A DNA stretch of 64,000 nucleotides from Azospirillum thiophilum (GTDB lineage: Bacteria > Pseudomonadota > Alphaproteobacteria > Azospirillales > Azospirillaceae): positions 124,001 through 188,000 of the forward strand of contig NZ_CP012407.1 of NCBI RefSeq assembly GCF_001305595.1, given 5' to 3'. The notes under the pieces are model-generated. The model was given only the letters and a program-made list of their open reading frames with translations. It made no database searches and was not told where the DNA came from. Below are positions 25,194-35,700 of the stretch, piece after piece. The translations under genes were made by a program, and so were the position numbers. Positions within the stretch are counted from its first letter, which is position 1; every line of letters starts with the position of its first letter.

Positions 25194-26672
25194 TCAAATC
25201 CCCAGCGACTGGCGCAGCAGGGCCAGCGGGCGGCGGAACAGGTAGAGGGCCAGGGGTACGCGGTCGCCCAGGATCTTGGCGGTGCCGCGCAGGCCGATGC
25301 GCGGCGGGGCCTCCCCCGGGTTCTGGCCCGGTTCCAGCGCCGCCTTGACGCGGTAGGACAGCACGCCGGCGGCCGACAGGCCGGCTTCGTAGCTGGCATG
25401 GGTCAGGCGGGCCCGGAGGGGATGGAGCGGGTCGACGTTCAGGAACAGCTCCACCGGCGAGCCCGGCTCCAGAACCAGGGCGTCGCCGACCGGCACCATG
25501 ATGTCGATCTCCGGTGCCTGCGGGTCGGCCAGCGTCAGCACGCGCTCGCCCACCGACAGCGGCTTGCCCAGCCAGTCATTGACGTCGGTGAAGACGGCGA
25601 TGCCGGCGCGCTCGGCCTTCACCGTGACCCGGTCCAGCAGGTCGCGGGCGAGCGCCAGCTCGGCCCGGCGCAGCTCCACCTGGGCGCGGAGCTGGGAGAC
25701 GCGGGCCTTGGTCTGCGGATCGGCGAAGGCGGCCTGGGAGGCGGTCAGCAGTTCCGCCTCCGCCTGGGTCAGCCCCTTGCGCGCCACCTCGAAGCGGCTG
25801 CGCAGGACGGTGGAATCGAAGCTGAACAGCGGCTGTCCGGCCGCCACCGCCTGGTTCGGCTGCACATGGAAGCGCTCGATCACGCCGTCCAGCGGAGCGG
25901 CGACGATCACCGGGTTGCTGGTCTGGATCTCGGCCGGGGCCAGGCTCGACATCGGCACCGGGATGGCGAGCGCGCCGGCGACGGCCAGCAGGACCAGCAG
26001 CGGCAGCAGGGCGCGGCGCAGCCCGCGCCGCTTGGCACGCTTGCCCGACAGCGCCCACCAGGCATGGCCATAGCCCTCCGCCAGATGGCTCAGCAGCAGG
26101 ATTTCGCCGTCGGTCCACGGCTCGTCGCGGCCCAGCCACAGGCCGGCCAGGGGCGGGGCGGCCTTGTCCCGGCTTTCCGCCTGGGCGCCGGGCAGTGCCT
26201 CACGGGGGGCCTCCCGCTGGGGTTCCGGCTTGCGCAACGGGCACCACAGAACCTGTGCCGGCCCCCATTCGCCCCAGGCGCCGCGGACCTCGGCGGACAG
26301 GGCGGCGGGATCGACGACATGGACGGCGTCGGCCTCAGCACCGGTGGCGACGGTGTGCACCGCCTGCTCCAGCCATTGGGTGAAGGGAGCGTTCGGCTCC
26401 AGGACCGCGATGTTGGACACGGCCTCCAGCGTCGGCCGGCCCCGGTCCGCCAGGGTCAGGAAGGCGGCCTGCCGGTAGGCGATCAGCCGGCGGGTCTGGT
26501 TGACGATGTGATAGCGCAGCTCCGGCGCCGTCGCCTGCCGCCACGCCTGCCGCTGCAGTTCCAGCAGCATCAGCAGGCCGTTGACCGGCTGCGGCGCTCC
26601 CTGGGGAGCTGCCTGTGGAGCCGCTTGCGGCGCCGCCTGCTGGGGCGGGGGCTGGGCCATCACGGCGCTCAT
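25194..26672 (-). CDS. HlyD-family adaptor with N-terminal GAF-like domain
   Basis: 492 residues from ATG 26672, which forms an ATGA overlap with the adaptor gene before it. Residues 1-30 are Gln/Pro/Ala-rich. Residues 40-210 form a GAF-like cytoplasmic domain ('RYHIVNQTRRLIAYRQAAFL', later 'GLWLGRDEPWTDGEILLL'). One membrane helix follows near 219-240 ('LLPLLVLLAVAGALAIPVPM'), then a HlyD barrel-sandwich with coiled coil ('SNPVIVAAPLDGVIERFHV', 'VKAERAGIAVFTDVNDW') and a beta-barrel. HlyD proteins bridge inner-membrane transporters to TolC. A cytoplasmic GAF domain on one is unusual and could sense a ligand or dock the substrate. Confidence 0.85.
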   Translation of the reverse strand: MSAVMAQPPPQQAAPQAAPQAAPQGAPQPVNGLLMLLELQRQAWRQATAPELRYHIVNQTRRLIAYRQAAFLTLADRGRPTLEAVSNIAVLEPNAPFTQWLEQAVHTVATGAEADAVHVVDPAALSAEVRGAWGEWGPAQVLWCPLRKPEPQREAPREALPGAQAESRDKAAPPLAGLWLGRDEPWTDGEILLLSHLAEGYGHAWWALSGKRAKRRGLRRALLPLLVLLAVAGALAIPVPMSSLAPAEIQTSNPVIVAAPLDGVIERFHVQPNQAVAAGQPLFSFDSTVLRSRFEVARKGLTQAEAELLTASQAAFADPQTKARVSQLRAQVELRRAELALARDLLDRVTVKAERAGIAVFTDVNDWLGKPLSVGERVLTLADPQAPEIDIMVPVGDALVLEPGSPVELFLNVDPLHPLRARLTHASYEAGLSAAGVLSYRVKAALEPGQNPGEAPPRIGLRGTAKILGDRVPLALYLFRRPLALLRQSLGI

Positions 26673-27517
26673 GGCTTCGCGGTTCCGGGTTTGGCAGTCC
26701 CCTGGGAAGCCCCCTGGTTCCCGGCCGGCAGCGCCGACAGCGCCGGTTCGGGGAAGATGGCGGTGCCGCTCATGCCAGCGATCAGGCCGGAGAGGGTGCC
26801 CTCGCCGGTCAGCTTCGCGGTCACCTTCACCGACTGGCTGGCCGGATCGACCTTGGCGCCGGGCAGCACCACCTCGCCCGGCAGGGTGACCCCGGTCTCG
26901 TCGACCCGCAGGTCGAAGCGCTGCCCCGGCTTCAACCACACCAGCCAGGAGGAGGGGACGATCAGCTCCACCTTCAGGTCGCGGTCGGACAGGATCTCCA
27001 GCAGCGGCGCGCCGGCGGCGACCGACTCATGCTCCTGGATCCGGCGTTCGACCGCACGGCCGTCGAAAGGCGCCTTGATCTCGCAGCGCCGGGCCTGCAC
27101 CTCCGCCTTGCGGACGTCGGCGCGGGCGACCTGGACCTTCGCCTCGGCCAGCTGCACCTCCGCCTCGCCGATGGAGCGCAGGCTGTTCAGGCGCCGGTTG
27201 ACCCGCGCCGTCACATCCGCGGCGTTCAGCTGGGCGCGGGCGGCGTCCAGTTCCGCCTGATAGCTGGCGCAGTCGAAGGCGACCAGCAGGTCGCCGGCCT
27301 TGAAGCTCTGGCCGGCATCGACGCTCATGCGGGCGATGCGGCCGGGGATCTCGGAGGACAGGACCGCATGCCGCCTGGCCTCGATCAGCGCGCGGACCTG
27401 CCCCTGCGAGGTGTCCTGGGCGACTGCCGGGCTGGAGGCGAGGCCCCCGGCCAGCAGGACAGCCACGAGTGCGGCGGCTTGGGCGGTGGCTTTGGCCGCC
27501 GCGCCGGGACGGATCAC
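26669..27517 (-). CDS. Periplasmic adaptor (membrane-fusion) protein
   Basis: 282 residues from GTG 27517 overlapping the tolC-like stop (GTGA); the longer frame upstream lies under that gene. Residues 1-33 look like a Sec signal peptide ('AALVAVLLAGGLASSPAVAQ'). The mature protein has a lipoyl half-motif 'SSEIPGRIARMSVDAGQS', a short coiled coil ('YQAELDAARAQLNAADVTAR'), the second half 'CEIKAPFDGRAVERRI', and a beta-barrel ending in 'LSGLIAGMSGTAIF'. This is a compact RND/ABC-type adaptor likely to contact the TolC-like partner encoded immediately upstream. No RND pump or ABC transporter gene accompanies it. Confidence 0.85.
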   Translation of the reverse strand: MIRPGAAAKATAQAAALVAVLLAGGLASSPAVAQDTSQGQVRALIEARRHAVLSSEIPGRIARMSVDAGQSFKAGDLLVAFDCASYQAELDAARAQLNAADVTARVNRRLNSLRSIGEAEVQLAEAKVQVARADVRKAEVQARRCEIKAPFDGRAVERRIQEHESVAAGAPLLEILSDRDLKVELIVPSSWLVWLKPGQRFDLRVDETGVTLPGEVVLPGAKVDPASQSVKVTAKLTGEGTLSGLIAGMSGTAIFPEPALSALPAGNQGASQGTAKPGTAKP

Positions 27518-29679
27518 AGCGACGCGACCCTGCCCATCGGCAGGCTGTCGGATTGGATTTCCTGAGCAGAGAGGGTACGAACGGTGCATTCCCGCTGCTT
27601 GTCCTTCACACGATGACAGAACCGCTCGGCCGCGGCGCGGTCCGCGAAACCGCCGGCGCGCAGTTGGACGATCGGCTTGCCGTCCTCGCTGCGCCGGGTG
27701 GTGACGTACAGGGCGCCGGCCCCGTCCATTCCCGTTCCCAGGCGTTTGGCGATCATACCCCATTCCCGCTCGGCAAGCCTGTGGCTTGCGTAAGCCCCAA
27801 GATCTGCCTGGATGACAGGAGAGAAGGACGCCGTCGCAACTGGAGCGGGGGCAGGGGCCGAAACCGGAGCCGCAACCTGAGCCGGCGCCGATTCCGGAGC
27901 CGCGGCGGGTATTGCGGCGGGTGCTGCGGAAGACGCCAGAACGAAAGGCGTGGAGGCCGGAGCCGGTTCGGCCGCCGCGGCCTTCGGCGCTTCCGCAGCC
28001 GCTACGGGGGCCGCTACGGGGGGTGGGGCCGGAGCGGCCGCCATGGGCACAGCCGCCTTGGCGGATTCAGGCTTGACCGGTTCCGCCTTGGCCGGTTCGG
28101 TCTTGTCGGCCTTGGCCGCGTCCTTCGCCACCAGATCCTTCACGCGGAGAACGTTGTTGGCGCGCTCCTGCCAGGAGGACAGACCCTTGCCCACCGCCTG
28201 GGTCAGGCTGGGCAGGTCGTCGGCGGCCATCGTCTCGGGCAGCGGATCGACGCCGGCAGACACCATGACGCGGGCATAGGCGTTGTGCAGGTCGGCCAGC
28301 ACCAGGTCGCGGCGCAGATCGGACAGCAACGCCGTCACCTCCGACTGGATCACGCCCAGCTCGCCCACCTGGCCGGCTTCGCCGACATTGGTGTATTGCG
28401 AGCGGATGCGGGTGTCGAGGTCGGCCTGCTCGGCGGTCAGGGCGAATTCCTGCTTCAGTTCGCGGAACTGCAGCACCGCCACATGCACCTGGCTCAGCAC
28501 CGCCATGCTCAGCGCCTGACGGCGGAAGGCGACCAGCTCTTCCTGCGCATCGGCGTAGGACTTGGTGGCGGGGGCGGAGACCAGGTTGATCAGGTTCCAG
28601 CTGATCCGCGCGCCGTAATCGGTCCAGCGCTGGTTCAGCAGGAAGCTGTTGCTGTCGTAGCGCAGGGCGGCGTTGACGTCGATGCCCGGCAGCAGCTTCA
28701 GCAGCGACCGCCAGGTCTCGTCGGTGGAGATACGCTGGTTGTAGCTCTCCTCCAACAGCTCAGGCCGGTTCAGCAGGGCGTAGGTCTCCAGCGCTTCCAC
28801 CGCGACGTCCAGCTTGGGCGGCGCCTTCATGATGCTGGCCGGCGGCAGCTCGATCTCGAACGGCTCGCCCGGCGGCAGCCCCATCAGCGCGCCCAGCTGC
28901 GACTTCGATGCCACCAGCTCGCGCCGCAGCGACTGCAGCTGGCGCAGGGTCTCGACCAGGGTGCGGGTGTAGGTCAGCGCCTGCAACGGCGCCTGGATGC
29001 GCAGCGCCTCCAGCGTGCGGGCGTCGCGGCGCGCACCCTCCACCCGCTTCTCCACCGGCTCCAGCCGCCTCAGCAGCCGTTCGGCGGCCACGGCGCGCCA
29101 ATAGGCGGTGCGCACGTCCTGCATGATGCCCTGGACGACGCGGCGGCGGCGCTCGTCGGCGATCAGCACCAGATTGGCGTTCTGCCGCGCCCGCAGATAG
29201 CTGACGCCGAAATCCAGCACGTTCCAGGTGAAGGCGAGGTCGCCGGTGCGGCGGTGCTTGTCGGTGGCGGTGGTGCTCTCGCCCGTCCGCCGGCCGGTGG
29301 CGAGGTTCAGGCTTTCCGATCCGGCGTCGTTGTTGCGCCCGACATAGCCGGCGGCGGCCACGACGCGCGGCAGCATGTCGTAGCGCGACAGGTCCAGCTG
29401 GTCGGTGGCGACCGCCACCTCCATCAGCTTCACGCGTTCGTCGAGGTTGTACTTGATGGCGCGCGCCATCGCCTCGTCCATCGAGACCGCCTTGGTCAGC
29501 GGTTCCTGCGGGGACAGCACGACGCCCAGATCCTTGCGCACGCGCGCCAGATTTTCCTCGGCCGTCAGCGGCTCGGGTTTGACCGCGCAGCCCGCGGCCA
29601 GCAGGGATGCCGTCAGGACGGCGACGGGAACCACCGAAGAAAGCAAGCGGCGGCGGAGTTGAGCGGTCGAGGTCTTCAT
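27514..29679 (-). CDS. TolC-family outer-membrane lipoprotein with C-terminal SPOR domain
   Basis: 721 residues from ATG 29679; the frame is open upstream but there overlaps the giant gene. The N-terminus has a lipobox ending 'LLAAGC' (Cys 31). Residues 60-500 carry the duplicated TolC/OEP helical pattern ('DLAFTWNVLDFGVSYLRARQ' and 'DYGARISWNLINLVSAPATK' mark the two halves). An Ala/Pro/Lys-rich linker of about 110 residues follows, then a SPOR-like domain of about 90 residues ending near 'RTLSAQEIQSDSLPMG'. TolC proteins form the exit duct. A SPOR domain, which binds denuded septal peptidoglycan in other proteins, is an unusual addition. It starts 85 bases after the giant adhesin's stop. 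Confidence 0.85.
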   Translation of the reverse strand: MKTSTAQLRRRLLSSVVPVAVLTASLLAAGCAVKPEPLTAEENLARVRKDLGVVLSPQEPLTKAVSMDEAMARAIKYNLDERVKLMEVAVATDQLDLSRYDMLPRVVAAAGYVGRNNDAGSESLNLATGRRTGESTTATDKHRRTGDLAFTWNVLDFGVSYLRARQNANLVLIADERRRRVVQGIMQDVRTAYWRAVAAERLLRRLEPVEKRVEGARRDARTLEALRIQAPLQALTYTRTLVETLRQLQSLRRELVASKSQLGALMGLPPGEPFEIELPPASIMKAPPKLDVAVEALETYALLNRPELLEESYNQRISTDETWRSLLKLLPGIDVNAALRYDSNSFLLNQRWTDYGARISWNLINLVSAPATKSYADAQEELVAFRRQALSMAVLSQVHVAVLQFRELKQEFALTAEQADLDTRIRSQYTNVGEAGQVGELGVIQSEVTALLSDLRRDLVLADLHNAYARVMVSAGVDPLPETMAADDLPSLTQAVGKGLSSWQERANNVLRVKDLVAKDAAKADKTEPAKAEPVKPESAKAAVPMAAAPAPPPVAAPVAAAEAPKAAAAEPAPASTPFVLASSAAPAAIPAAAPESAPAQVAAPVSAPAPAPVATASFSPVIQADLGAYASHRLAEREWGMIAKRLGTGMDGAGALYVTTRRSEDGKPIVQLRAGGFADRAAAERFCHRVKDKQRECTVRTLSAQEIQSDSLPMGRVASL

Positions 29680-29764
29680 GGCGGGAGCAATTCCGTTCGG
29701 CGGAAAAGGATTGGACGAGGAAGCGATTCTGAAAGGAAGAGCACTGGGATGGAGTGGGCCGCCG

Positions 29765-32700
29765 TCAGGCGGCCCAGCTGTCGGGCAGGATGTGGCTGGC
29801 GAGTGCCGCCAGCAGGTCGGTGGCGCCGGCCGGACCGCCATGGGCGCGGGCGACCTGACGGGCGAAGCCGGGGGAGGCCGGCATGATCTCGGCACGGTCG
29901 TCCGTACCACGCTCCGCCGGCTGTCCGGCCCCGTCCGCCGGGGTGCCGCCGCCATCCTGAGGGGCGCTCTGGTTCTGGGGCTGGTTTTGGTTCTGGGGCT
30001 GGCCCTGCTGCTCGCCCTGGCCCTGACCTTGACCCTGCTGGCCCTGCGGACCCTGGCTCCCCGGCTGTCCGGCCGCCGGGCCGCGGCCCTGTCCGGTGCC
30101 GAGGCCATTGCCCCGCTCCTGGCCAAGGCCCTGTCCTTGCCCCTGCCCCTGTCCGTTGTTCAGGCCGTTGTCCTGGGTGCCGGTCTGGCCAGGGGTGCTT
30201 TGGCCGGGAGTGCCCTGGCCGGTCTGGCTGCCGCCGGTGTTGCGCGTCGCGCCACCCGTGCCAGCACCAGTGCCCGCGCCCGTTCCGGTCCCTCCGGGCG
30301 TGCCGCCGGTGCCGAGGCCGCTGCCCAGGCCATTGCTGCCCAAGCCGCTGCTGCCAAGGCCGCCGCCGTTCAGACCGCCGCCCAGGCCGCTCCCTCCCAG
30401 CACGCCGCCCAGACCACCGCCCAGACCACCGCCGAGGCCGCTTCCTCCCAGCCCGCTGCCGGAGCCAACGCGGGAGCCGCCGCCGATGCTGTTCAGCGTG
30501 ACCGACCGGCCGGCATCCGTGCTGGACGAACCGCCGCCGATGCTGTTCAGCGTGACCGACCGGCCGGCGTCCGTGCTGGACGAACCGCCGCCGATGCTGT
30601 TCAGCGTGACCGACCGGCCGACATCCGTGCTGGACGAGCTGCCGGGCGTTCCGCCGCTGTTGCCGCCGTTGCCGCCCGGCAGGGTCGGTCCGGAGCCGGT
30701 GCTGCCGGAGCCGCCCAACGGGCTGTTCGAGGAGCTGCTGGAGGACGGGCCGTTGGACGAGGAGCCGGTCGTCGAGCTGCCGGACTGCGACGGGCCGTTG
30801 CCGCTGACGGTGACGGGCGTGGTCGTCACCGGGGTCGTGTTGGTGGTGGTCGTGCTGGCACGGGCCACCGTGACCGTCACCGTCGCCGCGGCCGAGCTGT
30901 TGCCGGCAAGGTCGCGGGCCTGGATGCTGATCGACCGGCTGGTCGCCGCACCGGCGAAGCTCGGGTCGGTGGCGCTCGACCGCAGCCCGATCGCCTGCAC
31001 CGCCGCCTGATAGTCGGCGGCCGACGCCACGCCGGTCAGCACGATGCTGTTGCCGTCGCGGGTCGCGGTGATGCCGGCCGGCAGGGCGCCGATCACCAGT
31101 TCGTCGCCGCTGCGGGCGTCGGTCAGGGTGACGGTCACCCGGTTCAGCGAACTGGCGTCCGACAGCGAGACGGCGGAGCCCAGCGTCGCCGTGCCGCCGG
31201 CGCTCAGCGTCGGAGCGGTCCCGCCGGCGGACACCGTCGGGGCCTGGGTGTCGACCGTCAGGCTCAGCGTTCCCGACCGGCCGATGTTGCCGGCGCTGTC
31301 GGTGGCGGTGGTCACCACGCTGTGGGTGCCGTTGGTCAGCGGGGTGGTGACGGCGAAGCTCCAGGCTCCGTCGCTGCCGGCGGTGGCCGTTCCGACGGTG
31401 ACGCCGTCGATGATGACGGTGACCGTGCTGTTCGGATCGGCGGTGCCGGTAAGGGTCGGCCGGTCGATCGGGGTGACGTTGGCGCTGTTGTCAATGCCGC
31501 CGGCAATCGCCGGGGGCGACAGCACCGGCGGCGTGGCGTCGACGGTCAGCGTCAGTGCCGCCGAGGTGCCGCTGCTGTTGCCGGCCGGGTCGGTCGCCCG
31601 GCCGGTGATGGCATGGGTGCCGTCGGCCAGCGGGGTGGTGGGCGTGAAGCTCCAGTTGCCGTCGGACCCGGCGATGGTGGTGCCGACCGCGACGCCGTCG
31701 ATCAGCACGGTGACGGTGGAGCCGGCTTCCGCCGTGCCGCCGACGGTCGGACGGTCGAGGTTGGTCAGCCCGTCGGTGGTGGAGACGCCGGTGTCCTGCC
31801 CGGACGCCAGCACCGGGACCGAGGGGGTCGCCGGGGCGACGGTGTCGACCAGGACGTTCTGCAGGCCCGGCATGCCGGTCAGCGTCGCGGGCAGCGGAAT
31901 GCGGGCACGGTCGGTGATGCTGCCGCCGTTGTAGTTCAGTCCGGTGACGGCGATGCCGTCGGCGTCGGCGTCGCCCGCCTGCACCACATAGTCGAAGCGC
32001 AGGACCGTCCCGCTGCTGGCCGCCGGGTTGTAGACCGCCTGACGGGTCTGGCCGCCGACATCCAGCGTGATCGTCGGGACACCGTTGACGATCACCACCT
32101 CGCTGGTCTGGACAAAGAAGCTCATCGTCCGGCCGACGCCGTAGGTGCCGTCGGTGGGCGCAACGATGCTGCTGATCGTCGGCGCCGTGGTGTCGATGGC
32201 GATGTTCTTGTTCAGCCCCAGCGACCGCACGTCGCCCGGCATCGTCAGGGTCAGGACTCCGGCATTGCCGGCGATGTCCGTGATCGAACCGGCAAGTGCC
32301 GACGTGCCGACCGCGTCCAGGTCGGCGGCGGTGTCGCCGGCCTGCACCGTATAGGTGAAGGTCAGCGTGTTGGTGCCGGCCCCGCTGCTGTAGGTGGCGG
32401 TGCGGCCGGTGTTCAGCGCCAGCGTCGGAGTGCCGTTGACGGTCACCGCCTCGCTGAAGGTCACCTGGATCGAGATGGTCTCGCCGGTGGTGTAGGTGCC
32501 GTTCTCGGTGCCGGCGGTCACGTTGGTGACGGTGGGATGGACACTGTCGATGCGCACGGCACCCATGCCGGCGACGTTGTTCAGCGTGCGGATCGCGCTG
32601 TTGCCGATCAGGTCCGCGATGCTGCCGCCGCTGATCGAGGCGCCGATGCCGATGCCGTCGGCGTCGGTCAGGTTGGTGCCCACGGTGTAGCGGAAGGTCA

Positions 32701-35700
32701 GCGCGGTGCCGCCCGATCCCGACAGGTAGGTTGCCTGCACCACCGTGCCGTCGTCGAGCGTGATTCCGAAGGTCGGCGTGCCGGTGACGGTGACCGCTTC
32801 CGAGAAGGTGACGGTGACGTCGATGGTCTCGCCGGCCCGGTAGGTGCCGTTCACCGCCGAGACGGCGCTGACCGTCGGGGCCGCGGTGTCGATGACGATC
32901 GCCTTGTTGGCGCCCAGCGAGTTGGCGGCGCCCGGTGCCGCCAACGTCAAGATCGCGTCCAGGGTGGTCGAGCTGTCGGCGATGCTGCCGCCGTTCAGCG
33001 TCAGCGCACCCGTCGAGGCATAGTCGAGGTCGGCTGAGTTGTCGCCGTCCTGCACCGTGTAGGTGAAGGTCAGCGTCGTCGTCCCCGACCCGCCGCTGTA
33101 GGTGGCGCTGCGGCTGGTGAGACCCAGCGCAAGCGCCGGCGTGCCGGTGACCGTCACCGCCCGGGTGAAGGTGACGGTGATTGTGACGGTGCTGCCGGCC
33201 TTGTAGGTGCCGTCGGCGGTGGTGGCGGTGACCGACGAGACAGTCGGGTTGACCAGCGAGGTCAGCACCAGGTCGTTGCCGGTGCCGCCGACGTAATCAA
33301 CCGTGTAGAGGTCGCCGTTCGTGCTCAGCGTGTCGCCCTGCGCCAGCCCGGACAGGGTGCTGGACACCGCACCGACGCCGGTCTGGTCGATGACCGTGTA
33401 GGTGGCGGCGTTGACGGCGGCGAAGCTGTTGACCCGGGCGACGGTGACGGCGCTGGAACCGCTGGCCAGCGTGACGCCGCCGCTGACGATCACCTGGTCG
33501 TAGCTGCCGGCCGCCGTGCCGGCGATCTCGACCGCCAGGGTGCCGCTCATCGACAGGTTGCCGTTGACGGTCAGGCTGCCGATGCCGTTGTTGGTCCCGG
33601 CGACGCCGGGGGCCAGGGTGCCGCCCGCGTCGATGGTCAGCGTGCCGTACAGCAGAGCGGTGCCGGCGAGAGTCGCGCCGCTGTTCACCGTGATCGCGCC
33701 GTCGTAGGAGCCGCCGCCCGTCAGCAGCAAGGTGCCGGCCGACACCGTGGTGGTGCCGGGATCGGGACTCCCGCCGGTGGCGAGGGCAAGCGTGCCGGTT
33801 CCGGTCTTGGTGAATCCGTGGTTGCCCGAGATGACGTTGCTGAGGGTGGCGGTGTATCCCGACCCGACGTTGATGGTGGCGACGCCGCTCTGTTGGATGT
33901 AGTTGCCGAAACTCCCCGTCACCGCGAAGCTCAGCGTCGTGCCGGCGGCCAGCTCGACGCCGGACTCGCCCAGGCCGCCGGTGGAGGCGGCGATGATCGT
34001 GCCGGCGGAAATGGTGGTACCGCCGTTGTGGGTGTTGGCTCCCGACAGGGTCAGCGTGCCGCTGCCCTGCTTGGTGAGCGACCCGCCGCCGGAGCCGCTG
34101 ATGACGCCGCTGAACTCCGTCGACGTGTTGTTGCCGCCGGCCTCCAGAGTCCCGACCAGCACGATAGCGCCGGCTCCGGCGATCGACCCCACCGTTTCCG
34201 TGCCCGACACCGACAGCGTCGCCCCGCTCGCCACCGTCACCGCGTTGGTGTCGGCGATGGCCGAGTTGCCGGTCAGCGCCAGCGTACCCGCCGACACGGT
34301 GGTGGCTCCGGTGTAGCTGTTGGCGCCCGACAGGGTCAGGGTGCCGGTGCCGGTCTTGGTCAGGCCGCTGCTGTTGGTGGAGGAGATCACGCCGGAGAAG
34401 GTCGTGGAGCTGTTGTCGCCGACCGTCAGGCGGTAACTCAGCACCACGGAGCCGGCCCCGGCCAGCGATCCGATGGCCTCGTTGCCGACGACCAGCGACA
34501 GGGTGGCGCCGCTCGCCACCGTCACCGCGCTGGTATCGCCGATCGCCGAACCGCCGGACGCGGCCAGCGTGCCCGCCGAGACCGTGACGGCGCCCGTGTG
34601 GGTGTTGGTTCCGGACAGGGTCAGGGTGCCGCTGCCCGTCTTGGTCAGCGCCCCCGATCCCGACAGCACGCCCGACAGCGTCGCCGCCGCCGAGTTGCTG
34701 ATGGTCGACCCGTCGGACAGCGCGATGGCGTTGGCGATGGTGGTGGCCCCGGTGATCGACAGGGCGCCGCCGTTCAGTGTCACCGTCCCGGAACCCAGGT
34801 TGTCGGCGGCGGCGACCGACAGCGTGCCGGACGACACGGTGATGCCGGTCATGCTGTTGGTTCCGCCCAGCACCAGCGCGCCGGTGCTCGTGTTCGCCAC
34901 CGTCAGCGCGCCGTTCGACACCGCGCCGCTCAATGTCAGAGCCTCGGTGATGGTGTTGTCGACCGTCCGGGTCGCGCCGCCCAGATCCACGCTGCCGGTA
35001 AAGGTCAGCGCCGCCGAACCGGACATCGTCATCGTGCCGCCCAGCACGAGGTTGTTGGCGATCGTCCGCGCGGTGGTGTCCGACCCGCGGACCTTGCCGC
35101 CGTTGATGGTCAGCGTCCCGGTTCCCACCGCGGCGTCGTTGCCGAATTGCAGGATGCCGCCGCCGAGCGTCGTGCCGCCCGTGTAGGTGTTGGTCCCCGA
35201 AAGGCCCAAGGCATTGCCGCCGTCGGTGCTGGCGATGCTCAACCCGCCCGTGCCGGAGACGGTGCCGCTCAGCGTGACCGCGCCGGCAGAGACGTCGATG
35301 GTGCCGCCGCCGCTGCCGAGCGTGACGCCGTTGCCGCTGCTGAAGGCCGCCGTCGAGGCCAGCGTGCCGCCGTCCAGCGTCAGCGTCGTCTGGCCCAGGT
35401 TGGCGGACGCCCCCACCGCCAGGGTGCCCGCCGTCACCGTGATCCCGCTGACGCCGGAGCCGGAGCTGTTGTTGGTTCCGGACAGCGTCAGCGTCCCGCT
35501 GCCCGACTTGGTCAGCGTGTAGCTGTTGCCGGTGATGTTCCCGCCGATCGTGACCGCCGCATCGGTCCGGACCGCCGCCGATCCGGTCAACGCCACCGCA
35601 TTGTCGATGGTGGTCGCGCCCGTGACCTGCAGCGTGCTTCCGGCCGCCAGGCTGACCGTGCCGGAGCCCAGATTGCCGTCGGCGGCGATGCCGACCGTTC

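Noticed and set aside
22271..29679. RND or ABC multidrug efflux operon
   Set aside because: Adaptors and TolC alone would suit it, but no RND pump or ABC ATPase is encoded and the first gene is a giant secreted protein.
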